From a virus: a DNA stretch of 41,455 nt. The notes under the pieces are model-generated. The model saw nothing but the letters and a program-made list of their open reading frames with translations, searched no databases and was not told where the DNA came from. Below, in pieces: positions 7,074-15,339 of the stretch. Made by a program: the position numbers and the translations under genes. The stretch is from IMG/VR virus record IMGVR_UViG_3300021976_000036, positions 1 to 41,455 of that record; one strand, 5' to 3'. Each line of letters begins with the position of its first letter. The stretch's first letter is position 1.

Positions 7074-7412
7074 TCACAACGTAGGTGTATCTCTCAGGCT
7101 GGTAGAAAGGCCCGAGAATTGAACCTCCCAGGTGTCCTGATCCACCTTGGAGCCGGGATAATAGTTGTATACACTAATCCCACCAGATTCTGAGACAAGG
7201 CCACCATGTCCCGTGAGCACTTCCCATCCTGCCGGACAGTCTGTCTGGATGGTGTACGCAGTGATCCCACCAAGAGTTCGGTCAGTAACCTGAACGTTTT
7301 TGATCTCTAGAGAGAAGCTGCCAACGTCAGTGCCCGGAGTCGCCTGTGCGACACCGAACCCTGCTAAGACAAACACTGCGGCTGTAACAACAACCATCAT
7401 CATCTTTTTCAT
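7074..7412 (-). CDS. Small secreted protein of unknown function (moron-like)
   Basis: A 112-residue protein with a textbook signal peptide: MKKMMM, a hydrophobic core VVVTAAVFVLAGFGV and a likely cleavage after AQA. The mature part (~88 residues) contains FSLEIKNVQVTDRTLGG, DCPAGWEVLTGHGG and WEVQFSGLSTSLRDT and looks like a small beta protein with a single cysteine. A GAGAGGAGG ribosome site precedes the ATG. It sits inside the head module, between scaffold and decoration genes, an unexpected place for an exported protein. Local base composition is more AT-rich than its neighbours, suggesting insertion. It might alter the host surface or medium; nothing identifies the target. Confidence 0.75.
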   Translation of the reverse strand: MKKMMMVVVTAAVFVLAGFGVAQATPGTDVGSFSLEIKNVQVTDRTLGGITAYTIQTDCPAGWEVLTGHGGLVSESGGISVYNYYPGSKVDQDTWEVQFSGLSTSLRDTPTL

Positions 7413-7447
7413 TCGGTCCTCCTCTCTAGAAAATAAGGCACTGAAAT

Positions 7448-8176
7448 TCAGCGCAATTGGCGACCGTACTTCTTCTTGACTGCGTCCTCGATCTCTTTCT
7501 CGGGCGTCACCTTGCCGTTCTTGCCGCCGCTACCCACTCCCCCTCCCGTGGGTCCCGGACCGGCACCATTCCCCTCGGTCTTGAGAAGCTCCGGGAATGC
7601 CTTGGCGAACTCCTTGATCTTCTTGGAGAACACCTTGTCATCCACTGCGCCTTCGCTGTCGCGCACCTCGTCCAGATATCCCTCCGCTTGCGCAACTCGG
7701 AGGGCTGTCTTTGGCTTCTTCCACGTATACTCGGGCAGGTTTGCGAAGGCCAATCCGAGGCCAAGATCCTCAACCGTAGCCTTCAGTTTCTTGTTCTCCT
7801 CGGTGGCCTCACCCAGCTTTCGCTCAGCCACCTCCAACGCGGATTTGTCCTTGTCCTCGAGCTCCTCGAGCTTCTTCTTGTATGCTGCCGCTTCGGATTC
7901 GGCCTTGCGCTTGGCCCGGTCGGACTCTTGCATCCGCTCCTTGGCCTTGGCATTTGCCTTGGACACCTCGTCTTCGGAACCGTCTCCGTCTTCCTCCCCG
8001 TCGTCCGAGCCGGAATCGTCATCGTCATCACCGTCGCCACTGGAGCCGGTGTCGCCATCGCCATCGGCACCACCGGAGCCGCCGACGTTGGCCCTACGAC
8101 GGGTCATCCACCCTCGCCCGAGCCAGATAGGCGCTTCGCCTACGGCCGGGAAGGGGTTGGCCAGCCTACGAGTCAT
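7448..8176 (-). CDS. Scaffolding protein
   Basis: A 242-residue protein, start MTRRLANPFPAVGEAPIWLG at ATG 8176 with AAGGAG upstream; the longer frame before it has no ribosome site. After a short N-terminal region comes a Gly/Asp/Ser tract (residues 30-65), then a long Glu/Lys-rich coiled coil (KANAKAKERMQESDRAKRKA to EENKKLKATVEDLG), a short hydrophobic helix FANLPEYTWKKPKTALRVA and a basic C-terminus KKKYGRQLR. This acidic linker, coiled coil and basic tail are characteristic of scaffolding proteins that template procapsid assembly and leave through the shell. It lies between the minor head protein and the capsid genes. Confidence 0.85.
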   Translation of the reverse strand: MTRRLANPFPAVGEAPIWLGRGWMTRRRANVGGSGGADGDGDTGSSGDGDDDDDSGSDDGEEDGDGSEDEVSKANAKAKERMQESDRAKRKAESEAAAYKKKLEELEDKDKSALEVAERKLGEATEENKKLKATVEDLGLGLAFANLPEYTWKKPKTALRVAQAEGYLDEVRDSEGAVDDKVFSKKIKEFAKAFPELLKTEGNGAGPGPTGGGVGSGGKNGKVTPEKEIEDAVKKKYGRQLR

Positions 8177-8303
8177 TGCTTTCTCCTTGCTGATTGGTTT
8201 CACCGGGCCACAGGACCGATGCATGGCGCCGCTGGAGCCATTGGACGCATTGTATGGCATGCCAGAGCGGTATGGGCAAACCCCTTATCGTAAGCCTAGC
8301 AAG

Positions 8304-9821
8304 CTACACTTGCTCTACGACAATTGCCCCTCTGTTGAATACGATGTACCAAACCTCTCCTTGTCTATTACGCCTTATGGCGTCATATCCTTTAGCCGCT
8401 GCATAGCGGCCAAGGTCAGCCGATATAGCTTCAGGGAGCTCTCCCTCCACGTCATCCAAGGTGTGATTCAGCTCCCTATACTCTCCGATCTTAGCACCAG
8501 GAGCTAAAGCTGCCCTAACAAGAATGGCGTTACCTTTCCCCGAGATAAACGACTCAGGGTACTCTCGGCTGTTGCTAAAGTAGATGCCGTTTCCATAGAA
8601 GCCCGTAGACCCGAAGTACTCTCCATTCAGAAACGCCTCCATATGGCTACGGTCGGCACCCCGGAATATCTCTACACCACCCTGATCAACGGTTTCCGAC
8701 AGGTCGTCTGTTCGCATTGGTAGTGCGTCGAACCCCTGCCTGCGGGCTATCTCCTCCAATACATAATCTCGACCCTCCGTGCTAGTATTCGGAAGGGTCT
8801 TGACTATGCTGTCCCAATCCAGTTCAGTGATATCCTTTCCGATACCAACGGGTGGGACAGCCGGTTCTGGTACATGGTCAGGAGTTGGCCGGACAGACTT
8901 GATGATCTCCGAGCTCTCCGCCTCACCAAAATTGGACCCCAGATTATCGTCATAGTCCCCGTTCAGCAAACCCTCAATGAACTCATCCTCACCGATCTGC
9001 TCAGCCGTTAGGAAGCACAAGCAATTCGGGTGGCTATTGGGCCGTTGCCCTACTGGGTAGATACCGGCGCCTAGTTCGTGCCGGTCCTCTTCAGCCAGCA
9101 GATTGCAGATGTCCGGGACGGGATGGCTACCGCTCAGGTTCCACCGCATGCCCTTGGTCCAAGGCTCGTCTACGTACCGCTCTTCCTGCGCGGTCTTGAA
9201 CGCGTTGTTGAGCTCGGTACGGGCTAACCGGAACGCGGCGTAGCTGACGCCTCCAGGTGTGCTCGGGTTGATGAACTTCTTGACGTCCCTAGCAAGTTGC
9301 TTGGCGCTCTTCTGGAGCAACATGCCAGACTGTATGACCCGAGATACCTGTCCAGTAGCCAACACGCCAGTTCGGTATACCTGATCGGCTAGTGGGATGT
9401 CGTTCGCTGCCTTGGCGAACACCGCTTCCATACCGCGCCGTGCTTGCGCCACCAAGGTTGCTCGCATGGTCGCCGTGTCGTATCTATGTCGACTCAGGTA
9501 GCGGAATAGCACGTCCTCGGCCTCTAGGTAGGCCGTTGTCATGACATCCGAGATGCCCTCCCGCACGGACTCGCCGATGGTTTGCCACATCCGCCCCTGC
9601 GCTCGCTGCATCTGGTCCAAGATGATGCGTAACTGCGCCACCTGAGCACTGGTGCTCCCGGTTGGTGTCGCCATAGCCTGCAAGATGATGCGCTCTGCCT
9701 CCTCACTGGCCTGCCGCAGTATCAGAGCTATCTCTCGCTCAGTTGGCCGCGCCGCTCGCAGGTAGTCGCGCAAGGGCTTGCCCTTGTTTCCCCGGGGAGG
9801 ATTGCGGTTCGGCTGTGCCAT
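8304..9821 (-). CDS. MuF-like minor head protein with C-terminal ADP-ribosyltransferase domain
   Basis: A 505-residue fusion. Residues ~1-290 form a MuF-type minor capsid protein: helical N-terminus, then ARTELNNAFKTAQEERYVDE, MRWNLSGSHPVPDICNLLAE (232-240 region) and HPNCLC (264-269), the usual His/Cys motif. Residues ~300-340 are a linker. Residues ~380-505 look like an ADP-ribosyltransferase fold: VEIFRGA (R387), YGNGIYFSNS (409-418, resembling the YG.GIYF strand of ART toxins), a segment LAPGAKIGEY, an AAKGYDAI helix, and EVWYIVFNRGAIVV at the end. Such domains attach ADP-ribose to host proteins. MuF proteins are in the capsid in few copies near the portal and can be injected with the DNA, so the ART could act at the first moment of infection. 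It overlaps the portal-side gene as TGATG. Confidence 0.8.
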   Translation of the reverse strand: MAQPNRNPPRGNKGKPLRDYLRAARPTEREIALILRQASEEAERIILQAMATPTGSTSAQVAQLRIILDQMQRAQGRMWQTIGESVREGISDVMTTAYLEAEDVLFRYLSRHRYDTATMRATLVAQARRGMEAVFAKAANDIPLADQVYRTGVLATGQVSRVIQSGMLLQKSAKQLARDVKKFINPSTPGGVSYAAFRLARTELNNAFKTAQEERYVDEPWTKGMRWNLSGSHPVPDICNLLAEEDRHELGAGIYPVGQRPNSHPNCLCFLTAEQIGEDEFIEGLLNGDYDDNLGSNFGEAESSEIIKSVRPTPDHVPEPAVPPVGIGKDITELDWDSIVKTLPNTSTEGRDYVLEEIARRQGFDALPMRTDDLSETVDQGGVEIFRGADRSHMEAFLNGEYFGSTGFYGNGIYFSNSREYPESFISGKGNAILVRAALAPGAKIGEYRELNHTLDDVEGELPEAISADLGRYAAAKGYDAIRRNRQGEVWYIVFNRGAIVVEQV

Positions 9822-10114
9822 CAGTCCTCCTCCGACCCGCCCTCTTCAGTGCGCTGATACCTGCCAGTCTGTCGGACGATATCCTGGCCTACTTGCAACA
9901 ACCCCAATGCTGTATGGTCTGGGAGAGACCCTCCGCTATACACCAAGGGGTATCCGTTCGTGCTTTCACCGTCCTCATCGAAGCCAGCCTGGCTCGCCAC
10001 CAACACCCATCCGGTCAACACCAAACCATGGTTCCAACCAGACTTCTCGATGAACGCCTCTACGGCCCCATCTAACGCCTTCTGCGCTTCCCTGGCCTCC
10101 TGTTCGGTGCCCAC
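9821..10114 (-). CDS. Small hypothetical protein between portal and MuF
   Basis: A 97-residue protein, starting at GTG 10114 (overlap TAGTG with the portal stop). It opens with a helix (EQEAREAQKALDGAVEAFIE), then WNHGLVLTGWVLVASQAGFD, TNGYPLVYSGGSLPDHTALG and an acidic tail. WxLVxxxxGFDEDG and LPDHTALGLL resemble a small actinophage protein family found beside portal genes, with no known role. It looks like a compact alpha/beta domain. Confidence 0.7.
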   Translation of the reverse strand: MGTEQEAREAQKALDGAVEAFIEKSGWNHGLVLTGWVLVASQAGFDEDGESTNGYPLVYSGGSLPDHTALGLLQVGQDIVRQTGRYQRTEEGGSEED

Positions 10115-11658
10115 TACCCCTCGCCCCCTTCAGAACCCGTACCGTCGGCCTCAGCACCGATATCGCCTCCCCCTAGCTCGCCGGCAGCACGCGCGCCGAA
10201 CGGGTCGGCTTGTGCCGCGACGACAGCCTGCTCGGCCGCGACCAGATCGGCTTCGTTATCCGCAAAAACAGCCATCCCTTCTCGAGCTAGCCATACCCGA
10301 GCGGACGCTGCGGAAAGGACGGGTGGGGCGGTTGCCATCAGGGCGACAACCATATCGACCAGGCCCTTGTGATTCTTCGGGAGCTTATCCCCGAAGGTAG
10401 GCACCACCGTAACGTCTTCGATGTTGATGCCTTCGAACTCCGCCAACCAGAAGCGCAAGTCGTAGATCATCTGCGCATGAACGTCCTTGATGACCTGATC
10501 TTTCTCAACCGCCTTGGCGAGCATAGGAGCCAAGTGCAGTAACAGCGCTACGCCGCTTTCCGCGACCTGAACGTCCACCCGACCAGTAGCCGCGTCGTTG
10601 GCGCCGGTAGCGTCCTTCAGCGCACTGGTCATACGCTCGATGTGGTCCCCGTACGGCACTACCGAACTAACACCTTGTATCCGCCGGAAGTTGGCTGCAT
10701 TGTGCACCACTCGACCGGGGTAGACAGTCCAGTTCGTCACTTCGCCGGTTGTCGCATCCCGAGGCCGCGCGGCACTGTCGGTGGCGTACACGCCAAGGCC
10801 CTCCAGGGCTAGGGTGATGTCCTCGTCAGTGTAGCTCTGGTTGATAGCTGCCATCAGCCGCTCGAAACCACGGAGCTCACTGCTACCAAACGGGTTTCCC
10901 GGCTCGTCGAAGTTCTTAATGTGATAGACCGGGATCGTGGTGATGCTGGCTGGCAATACGGTTAGCGGACTGATGACCCGGATGGCTCTTTCGCCTTCCA
11001 CGTACCACTTGTCGAGCTCGAATACCGATAGCTCGCTCAGGATGGTGGTAACGCCGTTCAGGGTTATCTTCTCGTATGTCTGACGGCGCACGACGATGTC
11101 GTCACCCTCTACCATCTCTTCAGCGAGATGCACCTTGACGATCTTGTCCGGGCTTCCACCTTCCACCACGTCGCTCTCGAATACTGGAAAGTAGTTACCC
11201 GGATGGACCGGCATGATGCTGATACGGCTACCCTCTGGCTTCAGGGGGTCTGCCATTACATGCCAGAGCCAGTCCCCGCGCACGAGGCCGAACCGCTTAT
11301 TGGAGTTGTACTTGCTGAAGAAACGCTCCCGAGCGAACAGGTTGTCGAAGGCCAACTGAGTCTCGACACGGCTAGCCGGACTCCCGGTGGTCTCCAGCAC
11401 GCTGAAGCCTATGCCGTTGCCAACATACCTGTTGATCGTCTCGATGATGGTGCGCGGATTTGGGATGTAGATAACGTCATCTTCCGTGTCCCCGCCACGC
11501 ATGAGGATTTGATAGGTAGTGCTCTCGTTCCAATAGATGGCGTCGTAGGTGTTGTAGCTACCGATACGCTCGCTATCCGCATCTGGAACCCAGCTTGCCT
11601 TAGTCCCGAGCAGTGCGGACACCGAACTGTACGGGGTGGTGACTCCTGGTTGCGTCAT
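10114..11658 (-). CDS. Portal protein
   Basis: A 514-residue protein, the dodecameric ring at the capsid vertex for DNA entry and head-tail joining. It starts MTQPGVTTPYSSVSALLG at ATG 11658 with AAGGAGG upstream. Features: YWNESTTYQILMRGG, a stem-like region TIIETINRYVGNGIGF, YPVHPGNYFPVFES-type loops, IPVYHIKNFDEPGNPFGSSE, LRGFERLMAAINQSYTDEDI (helix before the clip or crown), and VYPGRVVHNAANFRRIQGVS. The Pro/Gly/Glu-rich C-terminus (ELGGGDIGAEADGTGSEGGE) is flexible. It follows the large terminase gene, as usual. Confidence 0.85.
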   Translation of the reverse strand: MTQPGVTTPYSSVSALLGTKASWVPDADSERIGSYNTYDAIYWNESTTYQILMRGGDTEDDVIYIPNPRTIIETINRYVGNGIGFSVLETTGSPASRVETQLAFDNLFARERFFSKYNSNKRFGLVRGDWLWHVMADPLKPEGSRISIMPVHPGNYFPVFESDVVEGGSPDKIVKVHLAEEMVEGDDIVVRRQTYEKITLNGVTTILSELSVFELDKWYVEGERAIRVISPLTVLPASITTIPVYHIKNFDEPGNPFGSSELRGFERLMAAINQSYTDEDITLALEGLGVYATDSAARPRDATTGEVTNWTVYPGRVVHNAANFRRIQGVSSVVPYGDHIERMTSALKDATGANDAATGRVDVQVAESGVALLLHLAPMLAKAVEKDQVIKDVHAQMIYDLRFWLAEFEGINIEDVTVVPTFGDKLPKNHKGLVDMVVALMATAPPVLSAASARVWLAREGMAVFADNEADLVAAEQAVVAAQADPFGARAAGELGGGDIGAEADGTGSEGGEG

Positions 11659-11685
11659 TGTGGTCCCTCCTTCGTGTAGGTAAGC

Positions 11686-13191
11686 CTACCGGCGCCCGGT
11701 ACGGCGTGGTGGCTTGCGACGGCCCGTACGAACGGTGTCCTGCGTTGGCACAGCCCCGACGCCTAGGTGGCCGGCGAACCAACGGCCTAGCGCTTCCGGG
11801 GTATGGTTGTCTTCATCCTTGGGATTGTCTTTCTTCGGTAGTTGCTCTCCCTTAGTTGGGCTGATGCGCTTTCCTGGCCAGCTATACGCATCCATCTCCC
11901 GAGCCATGTTGACACAGCTACGATCTATCCGCAGCCTCGGAAGCCGCTCAGGGTGCCCGTACGGCAGATGCCGGTTCTGTACTCGTAGTGCGAGCTCAAT
12001 GGCGTCACGACGATCCTTTAGCAACCCGCCAGTTCCGCCGACCGGAGGAACCTTCCACCTCTCGCTGAGGACACGAGTGGCACCTGGATCTTCGGGGTCT
12101 GGGTATAATCCGAGCGCGTACGGAACCAGGAACTTGAGACGACTGTCCTCCAACACATCTCGGGCGAACTCCTCGTCGGTCCGGTGTGTCTTGTAGTACT
12201 CGGCGATGATGTGGATGTCCCCAAACGGACCCATCTGAATGAACAGCGCGACGTTCGGGTGGGTGTATCCGTAGTCCGTAGCTATCCACAATGGCCAGTT
12301 CGGATTGTATGGCAGATCCGCTACATGGATCTCCTCGTCCCAATTCTTGAACACCCGGCCGACCATCTCGCTGAAGCTGCAAGCCACCTCTTGTTCGAAA
12401 GCAGCCGTTGTCAAATCCAGCGCCATAGCCGCGATCTCTGGGTCCACATCTAGGTCTGGCAGGTGTATCTCCGAGTCATAGTCACCGGATTCAATTAGTG
12501 CCAGCAACTCATCCACGCCCGCTCGGGTGGTCTTCTTTCGAAACACCCTACGGTTGACCCAGGACGGATGACGAAAGCTCTCCCACTCCCGATTCTTAGG
12601 GTTCAGCCCCGACCGCCACTTGTCGTAGAACCAGTTCTTTCCCTCCGGCGTACTGTTCCACACGCTCTCACCCATGAAGTCCGCCAGCATGGGCCGGACG
12701 AACCGTTCCCACACAGACTCCTTCATCTTGGCTGCTTCTGCCATGATGACGCGGTGAAGCCCTTCCCCGACAAGCGTCTCAGGGTAGGCTGCGCTCTTGC
12801 CATGCAAGATGAAGGCACCGTCCCATAGGCTGACGATCATGTCACCCTTGGTGTAGTACGTGCCAGGCTTGTCGAACGGCATACCCATCCGCCGGCAGTC
12901 GTTGTAGAACACCCGGAACTCCTTCTCGGAGTCCGTGTAGTTAGGGCCGACAATCCACTCCTCATGCCGGATGCCTAAGTCCTCCAGTAGAGAGCGGTTG
13001 GCATGCGCCTCCAAGGCACTCACCATGAGCTCTTTGCCACTACCAGTGGACTTCCCCGTCCGCCTCCCGGCAGCGTTGACCCGGTGCCGTGCCATACTGC
13101 CGTGAACCTTCTGCTGAGCAGCATTCGGATTGTAGCGCAGTCGACGCCAGACCTCCTGTACGTCGATCACCAACCCTGTCTCGGCGCCCAC
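11686..13191 (-). CDS. Terminase large subunit
   Basis: A 501-residue packaging motor. The N-terminal ATPase has GRRTGKST at 42-49 (Walker A), GLHRVIMAEAAKMKESVW (Walker B region with Glu following the strand; the usual Asp is Ala), and MLADFMGESVWNSTPEGKNW (motif III area, S/T-TP). The C-terminal RNase H-type nuclease begins WPLWIATDYGYTHPNVALFI (first Asp), then GDIHIIAEYYKTHRTDEEFA. The very basic C-terminus (GRRKPPRRTGRR) is often seen. It starts at GTG 13191 directly after the stop of the metalloprotease-like gene. Confidence 0.9.
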   Translation of the reverse strand: MGAETGLVIDVQEVWRRLRYNPNAAQQKVHGSMARHRVNAAGRRTGKSTGSGKELMVSALEAHANRSLLEDLGIRHEEWIVGPNYTDSEKEFRVFYNDCRRMGMPFDKPGTYYTKGDMIVSLWDGAFILHGKSAAYPETLVGEGLHRVIMAEAAKMKESVWERFVRPMLADFMGESVWNSTPEGKNWFYDKWRSGLNPKNREWESFRHPSWVNRRVFRKKTTRAGVDELLALIESGDYDSEIHLPDLDVDPEIAAMALDLTTAAFEQEVACSFSEMVGRVFKNWDEEIHVADLPYNPNWPLWIATDYGYTHPNVALFIQMGPFGDIHIIAEYYKTHRTDEEFARDVLEDSRLKFLVPYALGLYPDPEDPGATRVLSERWKVPPVGGTGGLLKDRRDAIELALRVQNRHLPYGHPERLPRLRIDRSCVNMAREMDAYSWPGKRISPTKGEQLPKKDNPKDEDNHTPEALGRWFAGHLGVGAVPTQDTVRTGRRKPPRRTGRR

Positions 13192-13632
13192 CTAAGACCA
13201 GTCCTTCTCACGGCGTACGGTCGGGATAGGAGCGGCTAGCGGCCCGGGATACTGCGGGAGGTGCGGGGAGAGGGTGGAGGCTAGATGGTCCACCATTCTC
13301 TCCTCGGCACTGTCGATGTCCATACCAGCCATCAAAGCCACACTAGGCGTCCGGCGATATAGGAGGCCCCGGAAAGCCTCGATGCGCAACCGTAGGTCCC
13401 GAGTGATCAGATGTAGCATCTCGTGCACCAGCGTGTCCCTCTTTACCTCCTCGGTATACTTCATCCAGTTTGGACTCACCCGTAGGATGGCGCAATACCG
13501 ATCGGTGTGCGAGTCGATAGATGCGGTAGGTGCGTGGTCCTGATCCTCATCCTTGTCTGTTGGATACGAGCTTACCAGTACCGTCCATTGGTGGAGTCGG
13601 AAGTGCTGTATCAGATGGCTGACGTATCGCAT
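13192..13632 (-). CDS. Zinc metalloprotease-like protein (HExxH)
   Basis: A 146-residue protein with KRDTLVHEMLHLITRDLRLR: the HExxH zinc motif (H70, E71, H74) is clear, and this single-domain layout resembles SprT/WLM-like minimal metalloproteases. The strands CAILRVSPNWMKYTEEVKRD precede the active helix. I chose ATG 13632 (MRYVSHLIQHF) because GGGGAGGAGG lies about eight bases upstream; GTG 13677 with AGGGGG is an alternative adding 15 residues. It sits immediately upstream of terL, but no established packaging role exists for it. Function could be regulated proteolysis during assembly, or an inactive zinc-binding module. Confidence 0.7.
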   Translation of the reverse strand: MRYVSHLIQHFRLHQWTVLVSSYPTDKDEDQDHAPTASIDSHTDRYCAILRVSPNWMKYTEEVKRDTLVHEMLHLITRDLRLRIEAFRGLLYRRTPSVALMAGMDIDSAEERMVDHLASTLSPHLPQYPGPLAAPIPTVRREKDWS

Positions 13633-13749
13633 GACCTTGTCCTCCTCCCCATTTACTAGATGCTTAGGCTCTGCCACTGTGACCCCCTGTAAGAGCACGG
13701 ACGCCCCGTTGCCAGGACGCCCGCACTTACCGCTCTGCCTTGCCTGCCG

Positions 13750-14019
13750 CTACCTTGCCTCGATGCGGAGCTCCTCGGTCGGTACCGTTGCCGGACCGTG
13801 CGGGTGTTCGGCCGCCCATTCCTTCATGCGCTGTGCATGCTGGTTGACGGCGATGAGGGTGTCACGTTCCACCGCGAGATCCTGGCTGGCCCGGACCCAC
13901 GCCGCGAGCGCGGCTTGTGCGGCCGGATCCTGCCCTCGAATGAGGAACACTGGCTCGTCGTCCGGGATCTTGCTGTCCGGGTCCTGGATGTGGTCGTAGT
14001 CCTTGCGTGCGTGCTGCAT
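13750..14019 (-). CDS. Small conserved-type hypothetical protein
   Basis: An 89-residue protein, MQHARKDYDHIQDPDSKIPD, with an AAGGAG site five bases before ATG 14019 (a GTG two codons earlier is less likely). The N-terminus MQHARKDYDxIQDP and DEPVFLIRGQDPAAQAALAA followed by a helix to QHAQRMKEWAAEHP resemble a small family common in Streptomyces phages and plasmids, of unknown function. It is predicted to be soluble and mostly helical. About 117 bases without a gene separate it from the metalloprotease-like start; I see no hairpin or ORF there. Confidence 0.75.
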   Translation of the reverse strand: MQHARKDYDHIQDPDSKIPDDEPVFLIRGQDPAAQAALAAWVRASQDLAVERDTLIAVNQHAQRMKEWAAEHPHGPATVPTEELRIEAR

Positions 14020-14031
14020 TGCCACTCCTTG

Positions 14032-15339
14032 TCAGTGCGTTGTGTGAAAGCAGCCATCCGGACATCTGCCTAGCTTCGGCGCTTCCTGGTCCGGTCCGCC
14101 TTCTTCGCCATCCGACTGCGCTGTGCCTTCGTCCGGCCCGCGTTCGCTATCCGCGCTGCCTTCTCCTTGCTGGCTCCCTTCTTCCGTATCGACCGATAGG
14201 CCGAGTGTCTGCTCCGATACACGAAACCCTTCCGACCGCCCTTGCTGCTGACCATCGCCTACACCTCCATCCGCCGACTGGTCGTTCGGAACTTGCATGA
14301 CATCCGCTGGTGACAATAGGTTACTGCTTCGATACCCGAGAATCAGTCCGCCATCCGGCGCTCCTCGGGCTGCTACCGACACGCCCTCTCTGCCAGCCTC
14401 CACGTAGTGACTGCCCTCCAACACGAGCTCGAACCACTCTCCATCCCGAGCAGTGTGCTGATACGTGCCGTACTGGCTAACCGCTGCGGCCAACGACTGC
14501 ATGAGGCCGCTATTGCGTTGTGGTCCAACCCGCAATAATGCGTTGCCCTCCAACACATCGATGATGGACTCGATGTCGATGGAGCTCTGGCCAGCCTCCC
14601 GATAGTAGCGCAGGATCTCCAATGCCTTATCGGCGGATTCTCCGGTAGTGCCGGTGAGGGGTCGGCGCTGAATTACCGAACGCTGCCCTTCGTCCCACTG
14701 GCGCATCTTCTCCTCGGCCTGCATCTCAGACTCCACCCGACGCAAGTACCGGAGCATTGCTTGATGATGCCGGGCGTCGTGAAGCGCGTTATGCGCGACG
14801 AACGGGTCCATGCCCAACTTCTCATGCGTCAGCGTGCTTGTGCTCACGCCTAGCTCGTCGGCCAGTTGCTTGATGTCCTTGGTCAGCATGGGCAGGAACG
14901 CAGGCTTGCGGACCATTGGTCCCCATAGCTGCATCAGGGCCACATGATCGTACGCCGCGTAATAGCTCCAGAGCTCGGCGACAGTGCCGTCCTTGATCAT
15001 GCCATCGTTGTCGGCCAACCCGTTCTCGAAGTAGGCTCCGAGCTCGTTCCGGATCACCCACAATGGCCGATAGTCGTTGTTCGTGAGATCTGGACGCCAC
15101 TCCTTGAACATCCAGTCGTCTATGCCAGCAGAATTCAAACTGTCCCATCTGGGAGGGGTTTCGAACGGCAGATGCGGCAGTACATTCTGACGCAGCCAAC
15201 GATGCTGGCGAATGCGAGGCCAATCGGCGTCGCTGTTGATGGCGTAGTACTCCCGGCCGTTATCATCCAATACACCAATGCTGATGGGATGGATGGTATG
15301 GCCGTCCTCCAGGAACTCCCAGTCGTAGCAGTACCTCAT
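14032..15339 (-). CDS. RNase AS-like 3'-5' exoribonuclease with C-terminal extension
   Basis: A 435-residue protein. The first ~190 residues match the DEDDh exonuclease fold of mycobacterial RNase AS (Rv2179c): MRYCYDWEFLEDGHTIHPIS gives D6 and E8, REYYAINSDADW follows, AAYDHVALMQLWG supplies the middle Asp, and HNALHDARHHQAMLRYLRR the late His/Asp. Such enzymes trim adenylate-rich RNA 3' ends. Beyond residue ~230 is an extension (IESIIDVLEGNALLRVGPQR, DGEWFELVLEGSHYVEAGRE) without a recognised domain. The last ~74 residues, Glu/Gly/Ser/Gln-rich, are encoded over a second gene (14070-14255) in another frame, so their sequence may be constrained by that gene. It overlaps the upstream gene by ATGA. 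Confidence 0.75.
   Translation of the reverse strand: MRYCYDWEFLEDGHTIHPISIGVLDDNGREYYAINSDADWPRIRQHRWLRQNVLPHLPFETPPRWDSLNSAGIDDWMFKEWRPDLTNNDYRPLWVIRNELGAYFENGLADNDGMIKDGTVAELWSYYAAYDHVALMQLWGPMVRKPAFLPMLTKDIKQLADELGVSTSTLTHEKLGMDPFVAHNALHDARHHQAMLRYLRRVESEMQAEEKMRQWDEGQRSVIQRRPLTGTTGESADKALEILRYYREAGQSSIDIESIIDVLEGNALLRVGPQRNSGLMQSLAAAVSQYGTYQHTARDGEWFELVLEGSHYVEAGREGVSVAARGAPDGGLILGYRSSNLLSPADVMQVPNDQSADGGVGDGQQQGRSEGFRVSEQTLGLSVDTEEGSQQGEGSADSERGPDEGTAQSDGEEGGPDQEAPKLGRCPDGCFHTTH
14070..14255 (-). CDS. Small basic protein nested in the exonuclease gene
   Basis: A 61-residue, very basic protein, MVSSKGGRKGFVYRSRHSAY, then KKGASKEKAARIANAGRTKA and RSRMAKKADRTRKRRS. The SKEKAARIANAGRTK..R..MA.KA.RTR pattern is a short family I recognise from actinobacterial genomes and phages, of unknown function, probably nucleic-acid binding. 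It lies wholly inside the 3' end of the exonuclease gene in a different frame, yet has its own strong GGAGG site eight bases before ATG 14255. The conserved pattern argues that this is the ancestral coding frame and that the exonuclease C-terminus reads through it. Confidence 0.7.
   Translation of the reverse strand: MVSSKGGRKGFVYRSRHSAYRSIRKKGASKEKAARIANAGRTKAQRSRMAKKADRTRKRRS

Noticed and set aside
8298-8314. Six-pair hairpin (AGCAAG/CTTGCT) at the MuF stop codon as a terminator.
   Set aside because: Short, no U-tract, overlaps the stop codon; too weak to list as a feature.
7476-8507. A 343-codon plus-strand frame, Ser/Pro-rich.
   Set aside because: It is the antisense of the scaffold's coiled-coil and acidic tract and has no domain or ribosome site.
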